Below are positions 7,523 through 13,667 of a stretch of 14,694 bases of DNA, one piece after another (the stretch's first letter is position 1; every line of letters starts with the position of its first letter). The notes under the pieces were generated by a model that saw only the letters and a list, made by a program, of their open reading frames with translations, made no database searches and was not told the DNA's origin. The translations under genes were made by a program, and so were the position numbers. Origin of the DNA: an uncultured Lachnospiraceae bacterium (GTDB lineage: Bacteria > Bacillota > Clostridia > Lachnospirales > Lachnospiraceae); contig CAJOLO010000020.1 in NCBI GenBank assembly GCA_905235345.1, positions 1 to 14,694 of the forward strand, given 5' to 3'.

Positions 7523-7804
7523 TTATCTTACCTTAGACTTCTTCTCATCTTTACCGTGACCTCTGTAAGTTCTTGTTGCTACGAACTCTCCAAGCTTATG
7601 TCCGACCATGTCCTCTGTTACATATACAGGTACATGTCTTCTTCCGTCATATACAGCAATTGTATGTCCAACGAAGCTTGGGAAAATGGTGGAACGGCGT
7701 GACCAGGTCTTGATAACCTGCTTGTCGTTAGCAGCATTCATAGCATCTATCTTCTTTAACAAATGCTCATCTGCAAATGGTCCTTTTTTTAATGAACGAG
7801 CCAT
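7523..7804 (-). CDS. rpsS: 30S ribosomal protein S19
   Basis: S19 sits in the 30S head with S13 and contacts the A-site region. The 93-residue product has the classic MARSLKKGPFADEHLLKK start and the RRSTIFPSFVGHTIAVYDGR and MVGHKLGEFVATRTYRGH blocks. AAGGAGG precedes the ATG. It lies 16 nt after rplB. Confidence 0.98.
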   Translation of the reverse strand: MARSLKKGPFADEHLLKKIDAMNAANDKQVIKTWSRRSTIFPSFVGHTIAVYDGRRHVPVYVTEDMVGHKLGEFVATRTYRGHGKDEKKSKVR

Positions 7805-7820
7805 GTTTCAAACCTCCTTA

Positions 7821-8663
7821 TTATTTAACGTTCTTTCCGTCTCTTGTTCTAACGATTAACTTATTAGACTGCTTATTCTTCTTACGAGTCTTAAGTCCAA
7901 GTGCCGGCTTACCCCATGGTGTACATGGTCCCGGACGACCGATACTTGTTCTACCTTCACCACCACCGTGTGGATGGTCGTTAGGGTTCATAACGGAACC
8001 ACGAACTGTAGGTCTGATACCCATATGGCGCTTACGTCCTGCTTTACCGATGTTAACAAGTCCATGCTCAATATTACCAACCTGACCGATTGTTGCACGT
8101 CCTGTTATAGGAACCATTCTCATCTCGCCTGAAGGTAAACGAAGGGTTGCATACTTTCCTTCCTTAGCCATAAGCTGTGCTGAGTTACCGGCTGAACGAA
8201 CCAACTGGCCTCCCTTACCCGGATATAACTCAATGTTGTGTACCTCTGTACCAACCGGAATATTCTCAAGAGGTAAACAGTTACCAACCTTGATATCTGC
8301 ATTAGCACCATTCATAAGCTTGTCGCCAACCTTAAGTCCTACAGGAGCTAAGATATATGTCTTCTCACCATCTGCATAGTTGAGAAGAGCAATGTTAGCT
8401 GTTCTGTTAGGATCATACTCGATTGATACTACTGTTGCAGGAACATCATCTTTTCTTCTCTTAAAATCAATTATTCTATATTTTCTTCTTGAACCACCGC
8501 CATGGTGTCTTACTGTAATCTTTCCCTGATTGTTACGACCTGCGTTCTTCTTCAAAGAAACTGTAAGAGACTTCTCAGGTGTATCCTTTGTGATAACATC
8601 AAAGTCCAAACCGGTCATATTACGTCTGGAAGGTGTATATGGGTTATATGTCTTAATTCCCAT
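7821..8663 (-). CDS. rplB: 50S ribosomal protein L2
   Basis: L2 is a core large-subunit protein required for subunit association and for peptidyl transferase activity. The 280-residue product has normal length, with the N-terminal OB-fold domain (about 40-125), the SH3-like domain (about 125-200) and a C-terminal extension. The HPHGGGEG motif (230-237) contains the conserved histidine near the catalytic centre. AAAGGAGA precedes the ATG. The 143-nt spacer before it, from rplW, carries potentially competing RNA pairings described separately. Confidence 0.98.
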   Translation of the reverse strand: MGIKTYNPYTPSRRNMTGLDFDVITKDTPEKSLTVSLKKNAGRNNQGKITVRHHGGGSRRKYRIIDFKRRKDDVPATVVSIEYDPNRTANIALLNYADGEKTYILAPVGLKVGDKLMNGANADIKVGNCLPLENIPVGTEVHNIELYPGKGGQLVRSAGNSAQLMAKEGKYATLRLPSGEMRMVPITGRATIGQVGNIEHGLVNIGKAGRKRHMGIRPTVRGSVMNPNDHPHGGGEGRTSIGRPGPCTPWGKPALGLKTRKKNKQSNKLIVRTRDGKNVK

Positions 8664-8806
8664 TCTCTTTCTCCTTTCTTAATACTGATTTCATAATGTT
8701 TTTAACAAATAAACCGCAAATAATCATCTTAACTTTATCCACCAGTTTGAAATCAGCAAATTTCTCATCACGCTTTATTGCGTATAATCATATATCGGGG
8801 CCTATC
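8664..8806 (-). other. Structured spacer between rplW and rplB with competing stems
   Basis: This 143-nt spacer is longer than most in the operon. On the minus strand a small hairpin GAAAT-TTGCTG-ATTTC (8764-8749) precedes the rplB gene. Part of the same sequence (CTGATTTCA, 8756-8748) is perfectly complementary over 9 nt to TGAAATCAG (8693-8685), which ends just before the rplB ribosome binding site (about 8677-8671). The two pairings cannot form together. A small ACGC/GCGT stem lies further upstream (about 8782-8769). There is no U-tract, so termination seems unlikely. Any regulatory role is inference. Confidence 0.5.
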
Positions 8807-9106
8807 TTAAAGTCCCTCAAAAATCTCGATATCCTTGCTGTCAGCAGTCAACTGAACGATTGCCTTCTTAGACTTTGCTGTCTTTCCGTAAACCATTCCA
8901 CGTCTTCTTGTCTTACCGTCAAGATTCATGGTGTTTACCTTAGCAACCTTGGTTCCTTCGAACATCTTCTCAACAGCTTCTTTGATCATTGTCTTGTTAG
9001 CTTCCGGATGAACCTCGAATGTGTACTTCTTCTCAGCCATAGCATCCATAGACTTCTCAGTAATGATAGGTTTCTTAATAACGTCATAATACTTGATATC
9101 TGCCAT
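8807..9106 (-). CDS. rplW: 50S ribosomal protein L23
   Basis: L23 borders the exit tunnel and is the main docking site for trigger factor and the signal recognition particle. The 99-residue product begins MADIKYYDVIKKPIITEKSM, with the KPIITEKS signature, and includes VHPEANKTMIKEAVEKMF. Its ATG shares a base with the rplD TAA stop (TAATG), and the GGAGGTG site lies inside the rplD end, so translational coupling is likely. Confidence 0.98.
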   Translation of the reverse strand: MADIKYYDVIKKPIITEKSMDAMAEKKYTFEVHPEANKTMIKEAVEKMFEGTKVAKVNTMNLDGKTRRRGMVYGKTAKSKKAIVQLTADSKDIEIFEGL

Positions 9107-9726
9107 TATGCGTACACCTCCTCGATTGCTGCAACTGCATCCTTGGTGATAACGACTGTATCATACTTAAGGATGTCGTATACATTGATTGAGTTTGTAG
9201 GTGCAGTCTTAACATCAGGTACATTTCTTGCAGATAACACAAGGTTCTGATCAACGTCCTTTGTTACAACCAATGCCTTAGCTACCTCAAGGTTACCAAG
9301 AACCTCTACAAACTTCTTTGTCTTAATCTCATCTAACTTGAATTCATCTAATACGATGAACTTCTCCTCATTTACTCTTGAAGTTAATGCAGAACGAATC
9401 GCATTAGCCTTCTCCTTTTTATTCAACTTAACGGAATAATCTCTTGGCTTTGGTGCAAATACAACTCCACCACCGGTCCACTGAGGAGCTCTTGTAGAAC
9501 CCTGTCTTGCATGACCTGTTCCCTTCTGTCTCCATGGCTTTCTTCCGCCGCCACGTACTTCTGAACGTGTCTTGGCACTCTGTGTTCCCTGACGATTATT
9601 AGCAAGGTGTGCCACAACTGCCTTATGAACCAAATGATCATTAACCTCTACACCAAACACTGCATCATTAAGCTCTAACTTATCAACTTCTTTACCTTCA
9701 GTGTTGTATACAGCTACTGTTGCCAT
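9106..9726 (-). CDS. rplD: 50S ribosomal protein L4
   Basis: L4 lines the exit tunnel constriction with L22. In E. coli it also represses the S10 operon by acting on the rpsJ leader. The 206-residue product has the globular Rossmann-like fold and the long tunnel loop at about 45-97, including KPWRQKGTGHARQG (63-76), where macrolide-resistance changes are known in other species. The loop reads as unaltered here. AAGGAGG precedes the ATG. It starts 23 nt after rplC and overlaps rplW by one base. Confidence 0.98.
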   Translation of the reverse strand: MATVAVYNTEGKEVDKLELNDAVFGVEVNDHLVHKAVVAHLANNRQGTQSAKTRSEVRGGGRKPWRQKGTGHARQGSTRAPQWTGGGVVFAPKPRDYSVKLNKKEKANAIRSALTSRVNEEKFIVLDEFKLDEIKTKKFVEVLGNLEVAKALVVTKDVDQNLVLSARNVPDVKTAPTNSINVYDILKYDTVVITKDAVAAIEEVYA

Positions 9727-9749
9727 TGTCTATTCCTCCTTCCTGCGAA

Positions 9750-10436
9750 TTATTTACCACTTTTAACTGTTTCTTTGATCATGACTAATGACTTCTTAGG
9801 TCCCGGTACAGAACCCTTAACCAAAATCACATCATTCTCAGCATCTATCTTAACAATCTCCAAGTTCTGAACGGTAACTCTGACAGCTCCCATATGACCT
9901 GCCATCTTCTTACCCTTGAATACCTTACCGGGATCAGTTGCGCAACCGTTAGAACCCTGATGGCGATGGTACTTAGAACCATGAGTCTTAGGACCTGTGT
10001 GTAAGCCGTGACGCTTAATCGCACCTGCATAACCCTTACCTTTTGACTTAGCAGTTACATCAATCTTGTCGCCCTCTGAAAAGATGTCAGCCTTGATTAC
10101 GCTTTCACCTGCAACGTATTCAGATGCGTTCTCAACACGGAACTCGCGAACGAACTGCTTAGGTGTTGTGTTAGCTTTCTTGAAATGTCCTGCTTCTGCC
10201 TTACCAGCACCATGTGGATTTCTGATTACTTTCTTTCCTGATACATCCTTAGTTGTTATTCTTTCTTTCTTCTCACCGAAACCTACCTGGATAGCATCGT
10301 ATCCATCGTTGTCTACGGTCTTAACCTGTGTTACTGTACAAGGACCTGCCTGTAATACTGTAACCGGTGTCAATACACCATCTTCATTGAAGATCTGAGT
10401 CATTCCGACTTTTGTTGCTAAAATTGCTTTCTTCAT
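9750..10436 (-). CDS. rplC: 50S ribosomal protein L3
   Basis: L3 is a primary assembly protein of the 50S whose long loop reaches the peptidyl transferase centre. I use the ATG at 10436 (MKKAILATKVGMTQIF, 228 residues), because TAGGAGG lies just upstream and L3 proteins begin there. The longer open frame to 10481 adds 15 residues unlike L3. The reach-in loop HGLHTGPKTHGSKYHRHQ (143-160) and following GSNG are intact. The protein is about 20 residues longer than E. coli L3, mainly around 60-85 (IRNPHGAGKAEAGHFKK). It is preceded by a 149-nt structured spacer. Confidence 0.97.
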   Translation of the reverse strand: MKKAILATKVGMTQIFNEDGVLTPVTVLQAGPCTVTQVKTVDNDGYDAIQVGFGEKKERITTKDVSGKKVIRNPHGAGKAEAGHFKKANTTPKQFVREFRVENASEYVAGESVIKADIFSEGDKIDVTAKSKGKGYAGAIKRHGLHTGPKTHGSKYHRHQGSNGCATDPGKVFKGKKMAGHMGAVRVTVQNLEIVKIDAENDVILVKGSVPGPKKSLVMIKETVKSGK

Positions 10437-10585
10437 TCTGAAATTTCCTCCTAATTCATTTACAGCGGATTGCCTTGGCAATCATTCTAAATGGGGCTTT
10501 CACCCATTAGGTCTGCATTCTTTACTTAAATAAAATCCGTTGTCTGTAACAACGCTTCGCCTTCACTACATTATTATAATGAAGA
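10437..10585 (-). other. Long hairpin-rich spacer between rpsJ and rplC
   Basis: This 149-nt spacer has no coding evidence. On the minus strand it shows four consecutive inverted repeats: CATTA-TAA-TAATG (10581-10569); CGTTGT-TACAG-ACAACG (10554-10538); CTAATGGG / CCCATTTAG with one bulge (10510-10487); and the near-palindrome GATTGCC-AA-GGCAATC (10483-10468), which ends 20-odd bases before the rplC ribosome binding site. None is followed by a U-tract. In most bacteria rpsJ and rplC are closely spaced, so this is a candidate regulatory or RNA-processing region. Function is unknown. Confidence 0.6.
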
Positions 10586-10903
10586 TTATTTCGCTTTCAT
10601 CTTAACGTCGATGTAAACGCCAGCTGACATATCTAACTTCTGTAAAGCATCGATAGTCTTCTGTGTAGGCTGAATCACGTCGATCAATCTCTTATGAGTT
10701 CTCTGCTCAAACTGCTCTCTTGAATCCTTGTACTTATGAACTGCTCTAAGAATTGTGATCTTCTCAACCTTAGTAGGCATTGGTACAGGACCTGAAACCT
10801 TAGCACCTGTCTTCTTAACAGTGTCAATGATGTTTGCTGCAGCCTGATCGATTAACTTGTGATCATAAGCCTTGAGTGTAATTCTCATTACCTGATTTGC
10901 CAT
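10586..10903 (-). CDS. rpsJ: 30S ribosomal protein S10
   Basis: S10 lies in the 30S head and, as NusE, joins the NusB antitermination complex. The 105-residue product starts MANQVMRITLKAYDHKLID and contains VSGPVPMPTKVEKITILRAV (36-55) and the EQRTHKRLIDVIQP block (66-79), all diagnostic. The chosen ATG at 10903 has AAAGGAGG eleven bases upstream. The same frame stays open upstream to 11020, but that part resembles no S10 and includes the ribosome binding site. It is the first gene of the S10-spc operon and follows a long leader. Confidence 0.98.
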   Translation of the reverse strand: MANQVMRITLKAYDHKLIDQAAANIIDTVKKTGAKVSGPVPMPTKVEKITILRAVHKYKDSREQFEQRTHKRLIDVIQPTQKTIDALQKLDMSAGVYIDVKMKAK

Positions 10904-11138
10904 AAAAAAAGCCGCCTCCTTTTCGCACTTATTAGTAGTACGACAAGTGGTGACTGTACACTCTCCCGTGTGTGTCCTAAAATGAAACATTCTAAAACTT
11001 ATCACGTCATCTCCGCCCATGCGGATGGTTATGGTACAGTGACTTGCCGTCAGTATCTAGACTTGACATTCGCTCCACGGAAAAACCTGCTATTAATCAG
11101 CAGCAACCTCACGCTTCATAGCTATCAATGTCACAGCA
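10904..11138 (-). promoter_or_regulatory. S10 operon 5' leader, candidate autoregulatory RNA
   Basis: If transcription starts about seven bases after the TATAGT box, the rpsJ leader is about 235 nt. Perfect or near-perfect pairings visible by eye on the minus strand are: TGACATT (11133-11127) with AATGTCA (11070-11064); CTGCT/AGCAG enclosing 7 nt (11103-11087), nested inside that pair; CCGC-ATGG-GCGG (11024-11013); ACTGTAC (11040-11034) with GTACAGT (10959-10953), enclosing the previous hairpin; and CACTT/AAGTG (10949-10926) just before the ribosome binding site. Long S10 leaders are bound by L4 in some proteobacteria. I do not recognise that specific structure here, so a regulatory role is inference. 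Confidence 0.5.
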
Positions 11139-11144
11139 AATGTC

Positions 11145-11173
11145 ACTATACCATACAATTTATGCCATTGCAA
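11145..11173 (-). promoter_or_regulatory. Sigma-A-type promoter of the S10-spc operon
   Basis: On the minus strand, TTGCAA (11173-11168) and TATAGT (11150-11145) are separated by exactly 17 bp. They match the -35 and -10 consensus at four and five of six positions. The pair sits between a hairpin terminator and the rpsJ leader, as expected for the main operon promoter. The predicted start is near 11138. Confidence 0.7.
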
Positions 11174-11178
11174 GCGGT

Positions 11179-11213
11179 AAAATCAAAAAATTGTATTTTT
11201 TTGAGTACAATTT
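11179..11213 (-). terminator. AT-rich hairpin terminator after the sigma/anti-sigma unit
   Basis: On the minus strand AAATTGTA (11213-11206) and TACAATTT (11195-11188) form a perfect 8-bp stem with a 10-nt loop, followed by TTTGATTTT. The stem is weak because it is AT-rich, but its position 119 nt after the anti-sigma stop and just upstream of the S10 promoter fits a transcription terminator. The opposite strand also has a T-rich tail. A second inverted repeat, AATGCT/AGCATT (11311-11283), lies between the stop and this hairpin but lacks a T-tract. Confidence 0.5.
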
Positions 11214-11331
11214 CTTTTTCTACTGTATAAAACTGCAAACATATCGTATTTTACCTGCTTTTGTTAATTATAATCTATGATCAATGCTAAATATCCATCC
11301 AAAAAAGCATTTTCGTAAATAGTATTATTAC

Positions 11332-12828
11332 TCACTCAACAGAAATTTCCACCGGTTCAGCAAGGTTCGTCCACTCACCAAAACTCCATCTCATCTCATA
11401 CATATTTTCCCGATAATCATTTATTATAAATCCGTCTGTTCTGTAATCACTTTCCTCACCTTCAACTGCATCCAGATTAATACCCCCATTATCTGATGCG
11501 TATTCATCCGTTTCCTTGTTAAACGGACTTCCTACAACCCTATTGTATAATTTGTTATCGCTTTCATTCTTCAGAAAAGATTTTTGAATCTTTAATTTCA
11601 CCATCAGACTTCCATCAGCATTTAATTTCATATCCTGCACAGATATTCCCTCCGGCATATTATCTATGCTCCTGTTCTCATAAGAAATATCACCGCAGGA
11701 CTTATCCTTATCCAAAAGATTGATACTCTTTATAACAACTTTCAGACTTTCCGCTTCTGCGAAATAAGAACTCTCGTAATATTTAGTTGCTACATTCCCT
11801 TCATCGTCCCTTGTTCCTGTAATTCCTTGCGATTTGGCATTATACTCCCTATCCTTGTCATCCACAAGTAACGCCTCAACATCTGCTACCATCATGCTGT
11901 TTTCATTGTTGTCACAGGAAAAATACAGTCTGGCCTGAGTCGGATATACATCCAACGCCTTAACCGTAATCTGCTGACCGCAAATTTCTATATCTCTGTT
12001 CAATTCGTAATGATTAACAACCTCCGTATATTTACGATCAGGATACAGTGTATATACAGCTTTAGAAACCTCATAAGACTCCGCCGAATAAATTTCATCC
12101 TCCTCAAACGGATTATCTTTTTTATGCAGTTCACCATATCTGTAATAATTCAATTCAAACCACAGTTTTTCAGGCACTTCCCCATCCTTGTCAATATCAA
12201 TTCGTGCCTCATAAAGTCCCTTTATATCCGTTTCTATATATCCCCAGCTCTCAAACATTTCTTCGCCATCCTCACTATATGTTCTGAGACAATGACCTAC
12301 CATCTGTTCAACATTACCTTCATCATCATTATCCGGTGCTCCCGACTTATAGAATATGGATATCCTGCTTGGATCCACCACCATATAATACACCTTCGAA
12401 TGATAGCCCTCCGGCGTGATAAACTCCTCACCCACATATTGAGCATATTCGTTTTCCAGACATGCACGCATAGACGGGTCAAATGTTACCGCCCTTGCAA
12501 GATCACCCAGAAGTACCACATCACTCATGGCATAGGCGACAGAAGGAAAAAGATTCACCACTCCCACAAACGCAACCACAATCGCTGCCGCTGCTGATGC
12601 CGCCCATCTCTGCCACCTCTTTAACTTATGTTCTTTCAATCTTTGTTTTTTAATCTTTTCTGTATGCTTCAAATCGACAATATCTGCCTCCGACATAACG
12701 CTTAACAGATTATCGTACTCTTTCGATACGTCATGAAATTCTTGCTTATCATATTCTTCATTTATTGCCTCACTCAGATACTTATCATCTATTCCATTCA
12801 TTGCCTCATATATATCCAATCCTGTCAT
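11332..12828 (-). CDS. Membrane-anchored anti-sigma factor, DUF4179-like
   Basis: Probable anti-sigma partner of the ECF sigma factor encoded just upstream. The 498-residue product has an acidic, helical cytoplasmic N-terminus (MTGLDIYEAMNGIDDKYLSE), a basic stretch (60-74), one transmembrane segment (about 76-95, AASAAAAIVVAFVGVVNLF) and a large extracytoplasmic C-terminal region. That region begins like DUF4179 proteins (LLGDLARAVTFDPSM, 106-120) and is rich in Asp, Glu and Tyr. I start it at the ATG at 12828, because AAAGGAG lies eleven bases upstream. An ATG at 12852, directly after the sigma stop, has only a poorly spaced AGGA. In this family the N-terminus binds the sigma factor and the outer domain is thought to sense envelope conditions. 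The signal is unknown. Confidence 0.8.
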   Translation of the reverse strand: MTGLDIYEAMNGIDDKYLSEAINEEYDKQEFHDVSKEYDNLLSVMSEADIVDLKHTEKIKKQRLKEHKLKRWQRWAASAAAAIVVAFVGVVNLFPSVAYAMSDVVLLGDLARAVTFDPSMRACLENEYAQYVGEEFITPEGYHSKVYYMVVDPSRISIFYKSGAPDNDDEGNVEQMVGHCLRTYSEDGEEMFESWGYIETDIKGLYEARIDIDKDGEVPEKLWFELNYYRYGELHKKDNPFEEDEIYSAESYEVSKAVYTLYPDRKYTEVVNHYELNRDIEICGQQITVKALDVYPTQARLYFSCDNNENSMMVADVEALLVDDKDREYNAKSQGITGTRDDEGNVATKYYESSYFAEAESLKVVIKSINLLDKDKSCGDISYENRSIDNMPEGISVQDMKLNADGSLMVKLKIQKSFLKNESDNKLYNRVVGSPFNKETDEYASDNGGINLDAVEGEESDYRTDGFIINDYRENMYEMRWSFGEWTNLAEPVEISVE

Positions 12829-12852
12829 ATAAATATAATCTCCTTTCGTCAT

Positions 12853-13407
12853 TTAATCCTGCACCACCACATCATTATCCTTTAAATACTCGCGAAACCT
12901 TTTTCTTATCCGCAGCAGTCTCATCTTGACTGCGCTCTCCTTCATTCCATACATATCTGCCAAAGCCGTTATCGATTCTGACTGCCAGTATCTCTTTACA
13001 AACAGAACCCTGCTCTCCTTATCAAGCCCTTCCAGAAAACTGTTTATCAAACTGTCAAACTCCGCCTGCTCATAATCATTTCTCCTGTCAGCTATGATTT
13101 CGGAAAGCTCCTCCGTAATCGAAACCACTTCGTTGTTCCGGCATATCGCTGTATGATGCCGGTAATAATCAATCGCAAGATTTCTCACAATCCTTGCCGC
13201 ATAATTCTTAAGCGATTCCGGCTGATTCGGGGGTATTGAATCCCAAAGCTTCATATAAGTATCATTTACACATTCCTCCACATCCTCCTTAGAAACCAGT
13301 ATGTTTCCCGCTATATGTGTCAGTAAATGTGCATATTTCGTTTCACTCTCCCTAATGGCTTCCCTGTCCCTTTTTAAGAAAAGTTCTATTATTTCTGTAT
13401 CCTTCAT
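12853..13407 (-). CDS. ECF-type RNA polymerase sigma-70 family factor
   Basis: Alternative sigma factor that should direct RNA polymerase to a small regulon when released from its anti-sigma. The 184-residue product has sigma region 2 (about 20-87), with the core-binding DVEECVNDTYMKLWDSIP (42-59) and the -10-binding NYAARIVRNLAIDYYRH (68-84). Sigma region 4 (about 115-175) has the helix-turn-helix SITALADMYGMKESAVKMRL (145-164). I choose the ATG at 13407, preceded by GGGAG at six bases, rather than the in-frame GTG at 13422 that lies upstream of this site. It sits 24 nt before the anti-sigma gene and likely forms a two-gene operon with it. Which ECF group it belongs to cannot be settled here. 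Confidence 0.9.
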   Translation of the reverse strand: MKDTEIIELFLKRDREAIRESETKYAHLLTHIAGNILVSKEDVEECVNDTYMKLWDSIPPNQPESLKNYAARIVRNLAIDYYRHHTAICRNNEVVSITEELSEIIADRRNDYEQAEFDSLINSFLEGLDKESRVLFVKRYWQSESITALADMYGMKESAVKMRLLRIRKRFREYLKDNDVVVQD

Positions 13408-13457
13408 AGTCATCTCCCACACGGTGAATTCACTGTAATTGATTTACATATATTATA

Positions 13458-13483
13458 ACGTAAGAAAACTGCAAGATGTCACA
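13458..13483 (-). promoter_or_regulatory. Candidate ECF-type promoter of the sigma/anti-sigma operon
   Basis: On the minus strand TGTGAC (13483-13478) is followed after 17 bp by CGTTAT (13460-13455), about 50 bp before the sigma start. ECF promoters in Firmicutes often have a -35 with an AAC-like or GAC-like core and a -10 with CGT at this distance, and ECF operons are commonly autoregulated. An overlapping TATAAT (13457-13452) could also serve sigma-A, with GTGACA at a long 19-bp spacing, so the assignment is not unique. Confidence 0.4.
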
Positions 13484-13611
13484 ATTATTTTTCATTTTGT
13501 TGCCGAACATGATACAAAAACAGTTTATTGGCATATTAAACTTATGCGATGTATTTGATTTTTGAATAAAATCTTTTCCAAAAATCGAGTGCACCCATTC
13601 CGTGCAAAATA

Positions 13612-13652
13612 AAAAACCTGCAGACTCTCCAAAGAGATATCTGCAGGTTTTT
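13612..13652. terminator. Strong bidirectional Rho-independent terminator
   Basis: AAAAACCTGCAGA (13612-13624, plus strand) is perfectly complementary to TCTGCAGGTTTTT (13640-13652), a 13-bp stem with a 15-nt loop that can add a short inner CTC/GAG stem. T-rich tails occur on both strands. On the minus strand it lies 16 nt after the methyltransferase stop and isolates that gene from the sigma/anti-sigma operon. A smaller TGCAC/GTGCA hairpin with a TTTTT tail follows at about 13605-13582. Confidence 0.88.
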
Positions 13653-13667
13653 ATTCAAGAATGCAAT

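Noticed and set aside
8696..9250. 184-codon open frame on the plus strand opposite rplW and rplD
   Set aside because: It is antisense to rplW and part of rplD and has no recognisable motif. Its length is explained by codon bias of the genes on the other strand.
10437..10481. 15-residue N-terminal extension of L3
   Set aside because: TAGGAGG lies immediately upstream of the internal ATG, and L3 proteins begin at MKKAILA-like sequence.
10904..11020. 39-residue N-terminal extension of S10 in the same frame
   Set aside because: It would include the ribosome binding site AAAGGAGG in coding sequence and is unlike S10 proteins. The frame is open by chance through the leader.
10859..11230. Plus-strand open frame across the rpsJ leader
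   Set aside because: It runs through the promoter, leader and terminator of the S10 operon, has no ribosome binding site, and no similarity I recognise.
12010..12597. 195-codon open frame on the plus strand opposite the anti-sigma gene
   Set aside because: Composition is that of a reverse-strand shadow (many Ile, Arg and His runs), and no start context is seen.
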